A DNA stretch of 64,000 nucleotides from Fennellomyces sp. T-0311 (taxonomy: Eukaryota; Mucoromycota; Mucoromycetes; Mucorales; Lichtheimiaceae): positions 62,001 to 126,000 of the forward strand of contig JALLLT010000040.1 of NCBI GenBank assembly GCA_025266875.1, given 5' to 3'. The notes beneath the pieces are model-generated. The model saw only the letters and a list, made by a program, of their open reading frames with translations, made no database searches and was not told where the DNA came from. This document shows positions 48,522 through 59,621 of this stretch, piece after piece (the stretch's first letter is position 1; every line of letters begins with the position of its first letter). Made by a program: the position numbers and the translations under genes.

Positions 48522-49202
48522 TTAGGCCTTTGCCTCGCCCTCAGCCTTCTTCTCCTCAGCAGCCTCTTCCTTGACCTCGGCCTTGTCGAAGCTCTCGACC
48601 AAATCGGGGATCTCGTCGTCGTCGTCACCACCGACGGCACCGCCCTGGGTTTGCTGGTAGGCCTCAGCAAGCTTGCGCAGGCTGGCCAACGAGTCAGGAC
48701 CCAACTGGCTCAAGATACCGGGAACTATAATGAGAGCACATGTGGTCAATCCTTTGGCTCCTATTTTTTCCTGCTAAAACTTGATTTTACCCAATTCAGT
48801 CAATTCCTTCTCGACGGCGCGACCGTGGATGGCAAAGGTGTTGGAGTTGACAGCAGCTTGGACTAATAATAAACAGCCATATGAGCATTTTTCCTTTAGG
48901 GGGGAGGGCGATTGATCTATTTACCGCGAGGGTTGGCGAAGTGGACGACCTTGCCATCTTCCTTGAACATGTTGACTTCCTCAATGCCACCGAGGGGCTG
49001 GACGCCAACCTTCTGCAAAGCTCCTTGGAGCTTGCGGTCATCGCCACCGGTCGACTTGGTGGCCTTCTTGACCTTACGGCGGGGAGTACCTGTCAGCTAG
49101 TGTGTCAGCTTGATACATACACAAAAATGTCACTTCAAGCCGCTTACCCTTGCCACCGATACGGACTTGAGACTGGAGCTTAGCGAGCTTATCGTTGTTC
49201 AT
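48522..49202 (-). CDS. EGD1: nascent polypeptide-associated complex subunit beta
   Basis: Minus-strand exons 49202-49148, 49089-48925, 48862-48791 and 48724-48522; 164 residues. NAC-beta pairs with NAC-alpha, binds the ribosome and shields nascent chains. Seen: N-terminal helix [19 protein letters not shown], ribosome-binding RRKVKK at 22-27, the NAC domain core ([35 protein letters not shown]), and an acidic Ala/Glu/Lys tail. Codons are strongly C-ending, as expected of an abundant translation factor. Confidence 0.93.
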
Positions 49203-50070
49203 TTTTCTAAATGGAAATGAAGTGAGAAAAAAAATTACGCGCGTAATGGGTCATCGCGAAAAGGTCATAAGCCACCATGTCTAACGAAATGAAGGGGGTG
49301 TGTCATGGAGATAAAATTATATAATGTTGTCATTATTTAAGACGGCAAAAGGGCGATTGTTGTGGCAATGGCGATGACAAGTGGTGTATAGCAATTTTCG
49401 GATGGACGCACCTTTCAATAGCAACCGCAAAGCGAAAGAGGAAGAAAACTAAGGGCGGCCCGCTCACTAGGAAAAAAAATTTTCACCACTGCGGAGTGTG
49501 GCCCAGCACTGCTGGTGGTGTTCCGGGCTACTCTGATCCGTATGTTTGTTGTTGCCTTATGTTACTGCTGCCTAGCAATAACCCGCAAAATCGTTTTTAC
49601 ACCGTTACGGTAGCTTTTGGCGTACTAAGGTTATCGAAAGGGAGCTTTTTAGGTTTAAAATTATTCTGAGAACGATGACTACCAGTGAGTATGAATTCCT
49701 GTTCCACTATGCTTAGAATCATCCACCACACAGTATTCATGTAGTGTTTTTCATTAACATCCATTATAAAGCTAACATGAATATCTGGCATGTAATTTGA
49801 TTGAATACCGCAAAAAAATAATGAAATTACGTATACGTACGTATCTCTTTCTTCGTGTATTTCAGTGCTTGCTTTGCCTCGAACAATAGTTACATGTACG
49901 TATCAATGTTTAGACTTTTTGCAGATCAATTTCATGAGAAATTAATTGCCATTTATGTATGCGCTTTGAATCAAATTGGACTATGTGTAAAGGTAGCGTA
50001 TTACTGATTCATTTCCTTGTTTTACACATATACAAACAAGCAAGTGAATTGATGGTTATGCATCACTTGC
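49203..50070. other. AT-rich intergenic region upstream of LINE copy C
   Basis: The first 250 bases hold the NAC-beta promoter. No gene seen after that. It ends in GTTATGCATCACTTGC (50055-50070), the left target-site duplicate of the insertion. Confidence 0.45.
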
Positions 50071-50241
50071 TACTATTTCTTACGACGCAGTCCTGCTTTT
50101 TTTTCGCCGTTATGATTTTTTCAAGCATGGGGCCCCGAATATTTTTGTAATATTCAAATAACACATGCGTGCCAGAAGGGAGATATCCATTACCTCTAGG
50201 AGTAGGTCTAATAATTCTCAGAAATGAATAGTAACGTTTGA
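50071..50241 (+). mobile_element. 5'-truncated LINE insertion, copy C
   Basis: A 171-bp insertion framed by a 16-base direct repeat with one mismatch: GTTATGCATCACTTGC at 50055-50070 and its copy at 50242-50257. The interior matches copy B over its whole 3' part (TTTTTTCGCC, TTTTTTCAAGCATG, TTTTGTAATA, AGGGAGA, AGGAGTAGGTCTA, TCTCA). Only the 3' end of the element is present. Confidence 0.72.
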
Positions 50242-50257
50242 GTTATGCCTCACTTGC

Positions 50258-52385
50258 GATATTACTGGTTTTACAAAGCATAGCACAACAAAAAACCGTG
50301 GCTGGTAGAGTAAAATTGGCGTCTCATCGATTCTTCTCGCTCGTCTTGTACCATGAAAAATGGATGCCCGCCTTTTTCTTCTTTCATGCAACTTGATGCA
50401 TATGCATTTGGTTGCCGTATAAGAATAAACATATACAATCATTACTGTTGCCCTCTTGATACATCGGAAACTCAGTAGGTATACGTGCCCAATGAGCAAG
50501 GGTATTAAATTTTATGCATAGAGATTGTGACAAAAAAAAACTGATGTGAATTACCTGTAGCAGGAAACTTTACTCGTTGATGCGAGAAGAGAAGCTACAT
50601 AACAGTCATCAAATGATCGAGATGATGTCCTGCATAGTATTTACATACTGCGTCACCCAGGATTAAAAGAAATGCCGACTCCATCGCATACGACGTTACT
50701 CTAGCAAGAGGCATTGATAGACTCGTAGCATTCTTCGTTTTGGGCTTTGCCAATATTTTTGGGCGACAGATTATGCCAAAAGCTATCAATGTTATTTTCT
50801 GGCACTTTTTGCTCAGCCGCTAGAATATGTTGCGACAACACTTATATATGAGATTCCTATCTCTATGAGTCGAAAGTACGTATAATGCACATGCGAAATG
50901 ATGCCTGATCGAAGAAAACGTTATATATTTCCATTATGAACAGACCAACAAGCAATTTTTTTTATCTTGCATTGGAATTCGTAAAAATCAATACAGTATA
51001 CACTATGCATCTCGGATTACACATTCATTTGCCCTTTGAGTATATCGGAAGCTTTCTGAAGCCATTCGGCATACGTACTCTCCCTGTTGTTCCTAATTAC
51101 GTGCAAAGATGCCACAAAGGCAGAGTGCGTAAATACTGTGAACGTCAATATGATGGAACTTAAAACCAAAAGAAAAGTATAACATCGCTACATTGATACC
51201 TTGTCCATTTACAGTATAATCATGACTACTTTAGTCTAAGATATAGCCAGTGTCTCACATTATTGCTCGGCTTGATGATCTCAAAAGTAAAATTATTGGT
51301 TGTCCTGTGCTTATGTATGGACGGGGAGCAACCTTAAGAAGTACCTACGTCCTTTAGCACGTAATATAAATATCATTGTCGGTCAGCGCTACTAAATAGT
51401 GATACCCTGTACATTATGCATGCGTTGCCGATCATTCTTTGAATTCACATCAATAACTATTATTAGTTTTAAACATATGTACCGTAATTGTAAAATAAGC
51501 ACCAGTGGTGCACAGATGCCTAGTTCAAATAATTTTATTCTAGCCCTTACTTGCAGTTTGTCTGTATACGCTAGGCCTGCCGACTAGTTACGGTTCGTTG
51601 TTTTGGTACAAGAGAAATCATGCGAAACAAGATGAAGATACAACTAAAGATACTCACGTATCTATAGTAGCTGGCTAATTTTTTCACCTTGCATTAGTAT
51701 AACCCATATCAAAAACACACTATGATGCTGCACCAGCCTCGGTTTATATTACCACGGTTAGTAAAAGTTTCGAGCTGACAAATTTGATGATGTAATGCCT
51801 AGAGTTAGACAAACCAAGCAGAAGTATGGGCTGCACATGCAAACATCCACGTGCACACATGTCAAGAACTGGTGACTTTCTTTAGGCCAAGAACGCACCG
51901 ATGAGCACTATGCATACTCTTTGACGCATAATAGGTCATTAGTCATGATGTCATTTACTTCGTACGTATCGCATGAATGATGATTGTATCTAATGATGTA
52001 AATGTTGCAAGTACGTGTCCCTAAAGAATGTGTCCCGTACAAAAAAATGACATGTCTTACATGATGATAAATGATCCGTGTCGATAGCTGATGTCATGTT
52101 GTCATGACACTTCTATGGAAGAAAAAAACAAGACAATCGAAAAGATACCATTGATGACAAATGAACTATGGATGATATTACTCGTGTGAATTATATGGAA
52201 TGGAATATGCTTCGATCGATGTAGAATGCTTTTTTTCGTGTATATTTTCAACTTTTTTCCGAATACCTATATCATGATTTCGGATAGAAGCGGCAGCCGT
52301 TCAGCTGGACAGCGTAATTGCGTTACGAATTGGCAGAAACATATTACCAAGGCACAGTTGGAAATATATGCAAGAGGATGCGATG
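50258..52385. other. AT-rich gene-poor region
   Basis: About 2.1 kb without a supportable gene. TGATGTCAT occurs at 51946-51954 and 52089-52097 within a stretch rich in ATGAT and GTGTCCC repeats (51940-52110). Confidence 0.4.
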
Positions 52386-52994
52386 CTATAATAAGTGGCG
52401 GGAAACCGGCGGGAAAAGGGAGGGTATTTCTGGAGTAGTATAACATACCACCGGAACGAGTCTTGCAGAATATACCGAAAGTAACGCCACATAAGGAGTC
52501 CGACTCTTTTTGGAGTGCAGTCCAGGTACACGCGTCCTGTTTACCGGAAATATTTCTTCTTTGGTACACGTTAATTGATTTTCGGGTTGGGGATAAAACC
52601 ATTTCGGAACCATGCCGCGGTTCGCGAATATTGCCTTTAGAGGCCAAAAATAAAGCGGCATAGCATCAGGAGATAATTGGTTGCAGAAAAGCAACACGGC
52701 ATGTGTGTTTAGAAATATACTTCGTTCGGAGACCCGTAGGTGGCCGATAAGGTTCTCCGATGAATGTTTACCCCAGAGTGATTTCTGATTGGCCTTTGGC
52801 GCTATGACATGGGAATCGTCAAAGGTGATCATGAAAGGTCGATCCGCGGTTGAGGAAGGGGCAGTGTTGCATTTTTTTTGATACCCACGTGGAACTCGAA
52901 AATTGAGCCAGCGGTTTTTAGAAATTTTGCGTTCCTTCGTCCATTGAAATGCCTGTGCGATGGCCTGACTCAGCAGGTGACGATGGTTACACAT
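52386..52994 (-). CDS. orphan 202-residue frame
   Basis: Minus-strand ATG frame of 202 codons, the longest unassigned frame in the window. Composition is protein-like (basic N-terminal third, aromatic middle, Pro-rich end PEIPSLFPPVSRHLL), but there is no domain, signal peptide or TM segment and no obvious promoter. It may be a relic gene or chance in a GC-richer stretch. Confidence 0.25.
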   Translation of the reverse strand: MCNHRHLLSQAIAQAFQWTKERKISKNRWLNFRVPRGYQKKCNTAPSSTADRPFMITFDDSHVIAPKANQKSLWGKHSSENLIGHLRVSERSIFLNTHAVLLFCNQLSPDAMPLYFWPLKAIFANRGMVPKWFYPQPENQLTCTKEEIFPVNRTRVPGLHSKKSRTPYVALLSVYSARLVPVVCYTTPEIPSLFPPVSRHLL

Positions 52995-53282
52995 TGGCTG
53001 GTCCGTGGTGATGGAAATCTGGGGTTGGTCTTTTTCTCTTGGCGATAACGAAACGTGTGAGCATAGTAATCAAGGGGGCAAAGGAGTGTTCCATGTAAAC
53101 GCTCTCGGTGATAGCATTTAGGAGCAAGGGTTTTTTTTTCCAAAGAAAAAAAGTCGTTATCATGGAAGCGCATCATTATATCACTTCAGGCAAGATGACT
53201 GTATTTCTTTGACTTCTTTTTTTCTTTCTCACTCCCCTTAACCCCAACTCGGAGACCACTCTTTTTACACGGATTAGTCATA

Positions 53283-53912
53283 ATGTTTGCTGTGAAATCT
53301 GATACTGCGGAGGAACAACACCATCGCTGGCCGTTTGATATTATTTTATCAGTCTTATCGTTTACCCGATTAATTGACCTAGGAAGGCTACTGCAACAAG
53401 CATCAGGAGATCACAATTTGTGGGACTATTGTAGCTATACAATCCAGTCCCGTGCGAAAGCCGAGGGATGGGAGCTGAGGTTCTACACGTCCGCGGGATA
53501 TATGGCGGCGCTTTGTCATGGTGATCGAAATAGAGAGGCGATCATTAGGCTCCGGTGCACTGGCTATGATACACAAGAAGGTTTCCTAAAATTCGAGTCC
53601 GCTGGAGATAGCAGCACTGTCATCATGCACGAAAGGCCATCATCTCTGAAGCTTATTTGTGCACAATGGCCGTGCCCGCCGGCAGCTGAGGATCAGACGC
53701 ACGATATCCCCATAGTTTGGAGCCCGGGCGTATACCGACAGCGATTGGCTGGGACGGGCCATATCCATTATAGCATTAGTAGTAGCAAACTATCGGGTGA
53801 CACTGCATATTGTCGTCAATGTCATGCGAGCCACTCTAGTGTCGACGGTATGAATATCAGGTTCCAGAATGTATATGTCACGTTCGACTGGTTACGACAA
53901 GGTTTACAATAA
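53283..53912 (+). CDS. F-box-like protein, unknown
   Basis: Single exon, 209 residues. The N-terminus has an F-box-like helix pattern (RWPFDIILSVLSFTRLIDLGRL, about 15-38, then HNLW), which would bind Skp1 in an SCF ubiquitin ligase. The rest has no LRR or WD repeat; it is rich in Cys/His near the end (YCRQCHASHSS) and ends FDWLRQGLQ. Mucorales have many F-box genes, so lineage-specific origin is plausible. Start chosen at the first ATG after a long pyrimidine stretch. Confidence 0.55.
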   Translation: MFAVKSDTAEEQHHRWPFDIILSVLSFTRLIDLGRLLQQASGDHNLWDYCSYTIQSRAKAEGWELRFYTSAGYMAALCHGDRNREAIIRLRCTGYDTQEGFLKFESAGDSSTVIMHERPSSLKLICAQWPCPPAAEDQTHDIPIVWSPGVYRQRLAGTGHIHYSISSSKLSGDTAYCRQCHASHSSVDGMNIRFQNVYVTFDWLRQGLQ

Positions 53913-54066
53913 TAAAAGAGCTGTTCTGAGTCATGGTTGATTTGCATGCGGGGGCGCGTGAAGGGTGTCTGAATGCACATGTCGAGACTCGAAGGAGTTT
54001 CAAAAAGAGCATACAGATCAAATGCTGCTGAGATTTCATTTGCTAGAGTCATACTATGTCGACCTG

Positions 54067-54072
54067 TATAAA
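54067..54072 (+). promoter_or_regulatory. TATA box of malic enzyme gene
   Basis: TATAAA, about 80 bases before the ATG at 54151. Confidence 0.5.
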
Positions 54073-54150
54073 GCACATGAAGATTTTCGTGGCATCACAC
54101 CTTCTTGTCTCACTTCAACTGCTTTAACACCGATTTGAGCTAATTATACA

Positions 54151-56388
54151 ATGCCATTATCTTCCGCTACCATTATTGCGCGTGGGAAGGTTCCAAATGC
54201 TTTAAAAACCCACCGTCTCGTTTCTCGTTCCTTTTTCACTCACTATCGAAAATACTCTACCGCCATGCCTGTCATCGAACACGAACACACCCCCATTGTC
54301 TCATCAAACGGCGCCACTAAAGCCATCAAGCAAATCAGCCATTTTGCGACATCACCCTATTACAACCAAGGTATGTCAAAACGGCTGGATCACTGAGCGT
54401 TACTTTTGACAGTTGAAAAATCCAGGTACTGCGCTTACCGCCGAAACGCGCGCTCATCTTGGATTGCGTGGCTACAGCCCTATTGGTGTTGAGCCACTTG
54501 AACTGCAAAAGCAACGCGCATTGAACCAATTACGATCCAAGACTACCTCCTTGGACAAGTATATCTTCATGGCACAGCTTCGCAACAGTAACACGAGATT
54601 ATTTTACAAGCTTGTGTGCGACGAGTTATCGGTATGTTGTCTTTTTTGTTGTTGGGCGTAAAAATAGTTTCATCCCTCCCTAAACAAAGCTGTTGCGTCA
54701 ATAGGAAATCGCTCCCATTATTTACACCCCAACTGTTGGCGAAGCCTGCGTTGAGTATTCAAACATCTATCCATTCTTGGGCCCACCTGGTACGTTGCTA
54801 TACCCCCTTCTCTGTTTTGGGAAATTATACCGAACTCTATTCTGACACTCGTTACTCGATTTAGGTGCTCCCGACGGTCTATATCTGACCATCAACGACC
54901 TTCCCTATATCAAGGATATTCTCCGGAATTACAGAAGAGCTTCTGAAGGTGCTCCCGATATCACTGTCATCACCGATGGCTCCCGAATCCTCGGCTTGGG
55001 CGATCTTGGTATGAATGGTATGGGTATTCCCATTGGCAAGCTGCAGCTGTATACTGGTGCTGCCGGTATCGACCCCCGAAAGACTCTTCCAATTGTTCTC
55101 GACTTTGGTACCAACACTGAGCGTTATCTGAATGATCCACTCTACCTTGGTTTGAGACAGAAGCGCCCTGCCGATCCTGAGGTATGCAACGCCACACACG
55201 TGCATTATCCTTTATGCATGACTAAACTTTCTGCCCTTGTAGTTCTATGGGGCCATGGATCAAGTCATGCAAGGCTTGTATGATGTGTACCCGGATATCC
55301 TTGTGCAATTTGAAGATTTCTCATCTGAACACGTAAGTATGAACGGGTTCTAGTCAGGGTGATCAGCATCAGACTGACATCGACCTTTCATCATTTAGGC
55401 TTTTGGTTTGCTCGAGAAGTATCAACACAAGACCTTTTGCTTCAACGATGATATCCAAGGTACTGGCTCGGTCATCTTGGCTGGTTTCATGAACGCTGTT
55501 CGTTTGGCTGAGGAAAAAGTTGGCGTCGATCCCAAGGATCATCGCATTGTTTTCTTTGGCGCTGGCTCATCCGCGATTGGTGTTGCTAAAAATATCCTGG
55601 CGTACTTTATGCGCGAGCAAGGACTTTCTGAAGAAGAAGCCAAGCGCGTCTTCTACTTGGTCGACAGCAAGGGCTTGGTTACACTGGATCGTGGTGATAA
55701 GCTTGCACAACACAAGGTTTACTTTGCTCGATCTGACAACAACGGAGAACAGTACAAATCGCTGTGCGACGTGATTGACTACGTCAAGCCCACCGCCCTG
55801 ATTGGTCTTTCGGCCCAACACCAAGCATTCACCAAGGAGGCAATTGAGAAGATGGCTGGAAACAACCAACTGCCCATCATTTTCCCGTTGTCCAACCCCA
55901 TGACCAACGCCGAGTGTACCTTTGAGCAAGCCATGACCTATACCAACAACAACGTCCTGTTTGCTTCGGGCACTGCCTTCCCACCTTTCCAGTTACCATC
56001 GGGCGAACTCAAGTATGCCGGTCAAGGTAACAACATGTACATTTTCCCTGGTCTCGGTTTGGGTGCCATTATCTCCAAGGCTCGGCACGTTTCAGACAGC
56101 ATGGTGTATGAAGCTGCAAAGGGTCTATCCATCTCTCTTCTCCCCGAAGAAATCGAACAAGGTGATCTGTATCCAGGCTTGGACCGCATCCGTACTGTCT
56201 CTGCTCAAGTCGCAGCTGCAGTCTGCAAGCAGGCCATTCGAGAAAATCTTGCTCAAGATCCTACCTTGTTGAGCTTGGCCAACTCGAGCAGCAACTTTGA
56301 CGAGTCTTTGATGGAATATGTCACTGAACGCATGTGGGATCCCAATCAGCCTGATCACTTTAGCTTGCCTGCGTCCTCCTCCCTCTAA
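54151..56388 (+). CDS. malic enzyme, probably mitochondrial
   Basis: Six exons (54151-54370, 54426-54631, 54705-54789, 54865-55181, 55243-55332, 55399-56388); 635 residues. It oxidises malate to pyruvate and CO2, making NAD(P)H. Catalytic Tyr149 (YTPTVGEAC) and Lys229 (IPIGKLQLY), metal ligands Glu300/Asp301 (QFEDF) and Asp324 (FNDDIQGT), and the dinucleotide fold GAGSSAIG (360-367) are visible. Ser396-Lys397 after Asp395 (VDSKGL) is the pattern of NADP-type enzymes, while NAD types usually have Lys-Tyr there; cofactor choice is thus inferred. The first 38 residues, basic and hydroxylated, look like a mitochondrial presequence; Met39 could start a cytosolic form. Confidence 0.93.
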
Positions 56389-56754
56389 AAAACCCGCTCA
56401 AAATTCTTCTCGTCATCTCTCCCTAAAAAGTCATTATCCATCGTACAACATTTCATCTAAACCGATTCCCCCTCGTCGATTTCGCGATTTTTTTCGCAAA
56501 CTTTTTTTACACATTTTCTGCTGCATATATTTGAATAAACATGTTTTTTTTGCACTTTAATTGACAACGTCATTACTTTACTATAATTAATCATAAAGAC
56601 GGATGAATTAACGGCATCTACCCGTTGTCAACGACGTCGTTACCATGCCTTTAGTTTTATGCCGTATGGTGCCGTAAATATTTGTTTATAAAAATGATGA
56701 AATCCATCCGCCAACGATTAAAGTAGCCAACAAGTTTGATAAAGAAAGAAAAAT

Positions 56755-57264
56755 ATGCGGGGTCCTTTCAAGCTTAGTTTATTTTTGATGCTTATCATTA
56801 GCATGATCTCTACCAAGGTACTTGCCGGTGGTCACTGGAACGATGATGACGATGACGATGATTGGGACGACGATGAACCAGAGCTTCCAGTTTCTCCTGG
56901 TTCTGGTGTTCCCGGCGGTGATTCTGGTATGCTTCCACCAAATGGCGCTGGCGCTCAACCCATGCCCACACCTTATCCTTACCCATACCCTTATCCACCC
57001 CCGCAATCCGGTCAGCAACAGCCTCCCATCACTGTTACAGTAACCTACACTGAAATCATTACCGAGACAGCGACTGCCACCGAGACAGCACGCCCTTCGG
57101 ACGATGAGAGCAGTAGCAACAACACTGAATCATCCGCTTCAAGGTAATACCACCAACTAATGCAGGAACAACATACTAATTGACTTTGAATTTTAAACAG
57201 CCTCACCGCGGAATCCATGGCCATGCTTGCCATTGCTGCGCTAGTCTCCGCTCAGCTTGCCTAA
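56755..57264 (+). CDS. GPI-anchored-type surface protein with Asp-rich and Pro/Tyr repeats
   Basis: Exons 56755-57143 and 57201-57264; 150 residues. Signal peptide 1-24, an acidic patch of about seven Asp, W and more Asp/Glu, a Gly/Pro linker, a (Tyr-Pro)n run, a Thr/Glu stretch (TEIITETATATETA) and a Ser/Asn-rich spacer. The C-terminal 15 residues (MAMLAIAALVSAQLA), encoded mainly by the small second exon, form the hydrophobic end needed for GPI attachment. Likely wall or plasma-membrane surface. No enzyme domain. Confidence 0.75.
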
Positions 57265-57452
57265 TCATATTTTACACATAGTAATAGTCTTAGTTACAAT
57301 AAAAGAATGGGGTTGGGGTTATTCCTTCCCCTTGCAGTTTATACGTTGAAACAATTTGGCTTACACTATTGCAAGGGGTAGCGGATTAAGATTCAGAAAA
57401 ATCTTAATTCTGTCACTATTTGCTTTTTTCAAACCTTTTTTTTTTTGTTAAG

Positions 57453-57873
57453 ATGATGAGTGAAATGGAGAAGGGATATGGCACAGGTATTGAAAAAAGT
57501 ATGGGTTGCATATTGGCAAAATTAACTATTTTCGATTCGAATAGGCGGTGGAAATGATGGACCGCCGCCTCCTCCACCTTCGTATCATCAGCAAGAAGGA
57601 GTCTATGGTGGTGGGGGCCAAACTTACTATCAGCCGCCTCCGCGGCCATCGGAATCTGTCCCTCCTCCGCCTGATCAGCAACCGCCAGAACACCATAACC
57701 GCCTAGCTGCATTTTATGCTCCACACAACAATAGATCACTCGGTATCAGACGCAGACTATGCACCACCATTTGCTGCTGCATTATAATAGGACTTGTCGT
57801 AGGACTTGCTGCAGGATTAACACGTCGAAACTACTATTACAACGATAATCCTTACAATAATGGATACTATTAA
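57453..57873 (+). CDS. Pro/Tyr-rich tail-anchored membrane protein
   Basis: Exons 57453-57486 and 57545-57873; 120 residues. A short start (MMSEMEKGYGTG), then a Pro/Tyr/Gln-rich segment (GPPPPPPSYHQQ, QTYYQPPPRPSES), a basic patch (GIRRRLC), one TM segment with a CCC cluster (ICCCIIIGLVVGLAAGL) that could be palmitoylated, and a tiny Tyr/Asn tail. PPPSY is a PY-type motif for WW-domain ubiquitin ligases. Found by splicing; the frame has no ATG of its own in the second exon. Antisense frames here are shadows. Confidence 0.7.
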
Positions 57874-59196
57874 GTAATGCATACGCATAAAAAATTGTGT
57901 AAACATTTGCTGCTTTTTTTTACTGGTGATTGTTCCATTATACACAGAGGGATGTCGGAATGGCGGGTATCTGCAGTTAATGACAAAGCAGTTTTCTCCT
58001 TGTGGAGGGGTTGAGTAAGAGAGGGGATTAAGATTAACAACAGGAATTTGTTGTGTTCGTTATCAGCGTGTTCTCGCAGAAGCAAAAGAACGAACTATTT
58101 TTTTGTAACAGCTGCTATACTCCTATCTATCCGGGCATGATGTCTGCTTTGCATACATAAATCGTAGTATTATGCCAATTGATTATGATGCGGATACTCA
58201 ACTTGTCTCCTTCTCTCATCGAACTGAAGTTGAAACTTGAGACTAAGGATTCTTGTCACATCGATATGCATTATGCACACATGCCGCTAATAATGATGCC
58301 ATTATACGATTGTTATACGAAGCAACAGACTAATGAACATTGCAAAAGGGGATGAACAAGTCCAAGGGGAAGAATAACGTGGATGCGGTATTTTTTTTAT
58401 CAATGCATATAGAGACTGTTGCTCACGCATAATTTTCTTATATTACAAAACACGCGAATTTAGTCGAACATAGCATTGCAGCTGAGCGACCGTAAAGGCG
58501 AACATGCTCTATCCCTTACACACGAGCGTGGGATTTTTATAATAACGTGGTTTTAACATAGCACGCCTCTCTTTCGGTATTGAAATTAAATGAAGCATTC
58601 TATACCACGCCCATAGACTGTTATTCACATGTTACAGATAGCAACCCAGGCAATTATAATCATGACCAAAAATCCTGTTTTGTGAGAGCTCCCGCGGCAC
58701 TCTATGGAGGAGAGAGGATGAAAGAGGGGTTGCCCTAGGGTCCCCTCTCTGTACATGATTGGCTTTCTCGTTTATTACCTGTTTTATTGCACGTCGGTTA
58801 GCAAAAAGCTGTGCAGTGCATAAGTGTACATGGGAATGTGCGGAGGGCAAATGAGAAGAAGCGGTGATTATAAGCACATGAATGAGTTGATCAATTTTTT
58901 TTGTACGAAGGGGAAGTGATAATAAAGGTCAGGGTCTTGTTGGAAAACAATGAGGGTCATAGTGCGTCTAATTTACTGCAGTGGATTATTGCACTGAATC
59001 ACCAACACAAACGGGTAGAATAAAGGAAAAAAATGTAAAAATTAGATACAGATTTGGGGCGCCTTCTCCTCCCCTTCTCTCTCTTCTCTAGCGAAGGAGA
59101 GAGGGGGGGGGGCAACTAAAGGAAACGGGGTAAGCTGAGCGCGGAGTGCTGCTTTTGGATCCGCACAGACACGATTCATTTTTTTTTTGCTCAGTG
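57874..59196. other. intergenic region
   Basis: No supportable gene. A CT-rich/GA-rich pair (CTTCTCTCTCTT… and GGAGAGAGGGGGG) occurs at 59067-59112, just before the promoter of the Ser-rich gene. Confidence 0.45.
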
Positions 59197-59206
59197 TATA
59201 TATAAA
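59197..59206 (+). promoter_or_regulatory. TATA box of the Ser-rich protein gene
   Basis: TATATATAAA lies about 75 bases before the ATG at 59280. Confidence 0.55.
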
Positions 59207-59279
59207 GGGCAGTTTTGTAATTTTCTTTATTACTCTTGATTCTCCAATTCTTTTTTTTTAATATAAACATAAAACTATA

Positions 59280-59621
59280 ATGTTCTTTTCAAACCGAGTG
59301 TCTACAAGCGACAAGTCATCCTGCTCACCCTCACCTTCTTCACTGTTACTGTCGATCAGCGATCGACCTGCGAGCAAAAAGAGTCGAACTCTCCGCATCT
59401 ATCAGCGCGTTTTCTCACGCCATGCGCGCCGTAGCATCGAAGCCCCTACACCATGTCTGTCTGCATCGACATCTATTTCATCACTACGGTCAAGTTTCTC
59501 TATTGCGAAAAAAGCGTCATCTGAATCGCAAGCGTCAAAGTCAAGTGAACTGGAGTCACTTATTATCGATCATCCTTCAAGAACTGTCCGTGTTAGCATC
59601 ACACCCGTGTGCGCTGCATAA
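59280..59621 (+). CDS. small Ser-rich basic protein, unknown
   Basis: Single exon, 113 residues. Very rich in Ser with scattered Arg/Lys (MFFSNRVSTSDKSSCS…, YQRVFSRHARRSIEAP, SISSLRSSFSIAKK) and the end DHPSRTVRVSITPVCAA. No signal peptide or TM. R/K-x-x-S motifs suggest it could be phosphorylated. The good TATA box and leader support expression. Family unknown. Confidence 0.55.
   Translation: MFFSNRVSTSDKSSCSPSPSSLLLSISDRPASKKSRTLRIYQRVFSRHARRSIEAPTPCLSASTSISSLRSSFSIAKKASSESQASKSSELESLIIDHPSRTVRVSITPVCAA

Noticed and set aside
57416..57739. 107-codon minus-strand frame
   Set aside because: Antisense to the spliced Pro/Tyr-rich tail-anchored gene, which has a better start, intron and TM.
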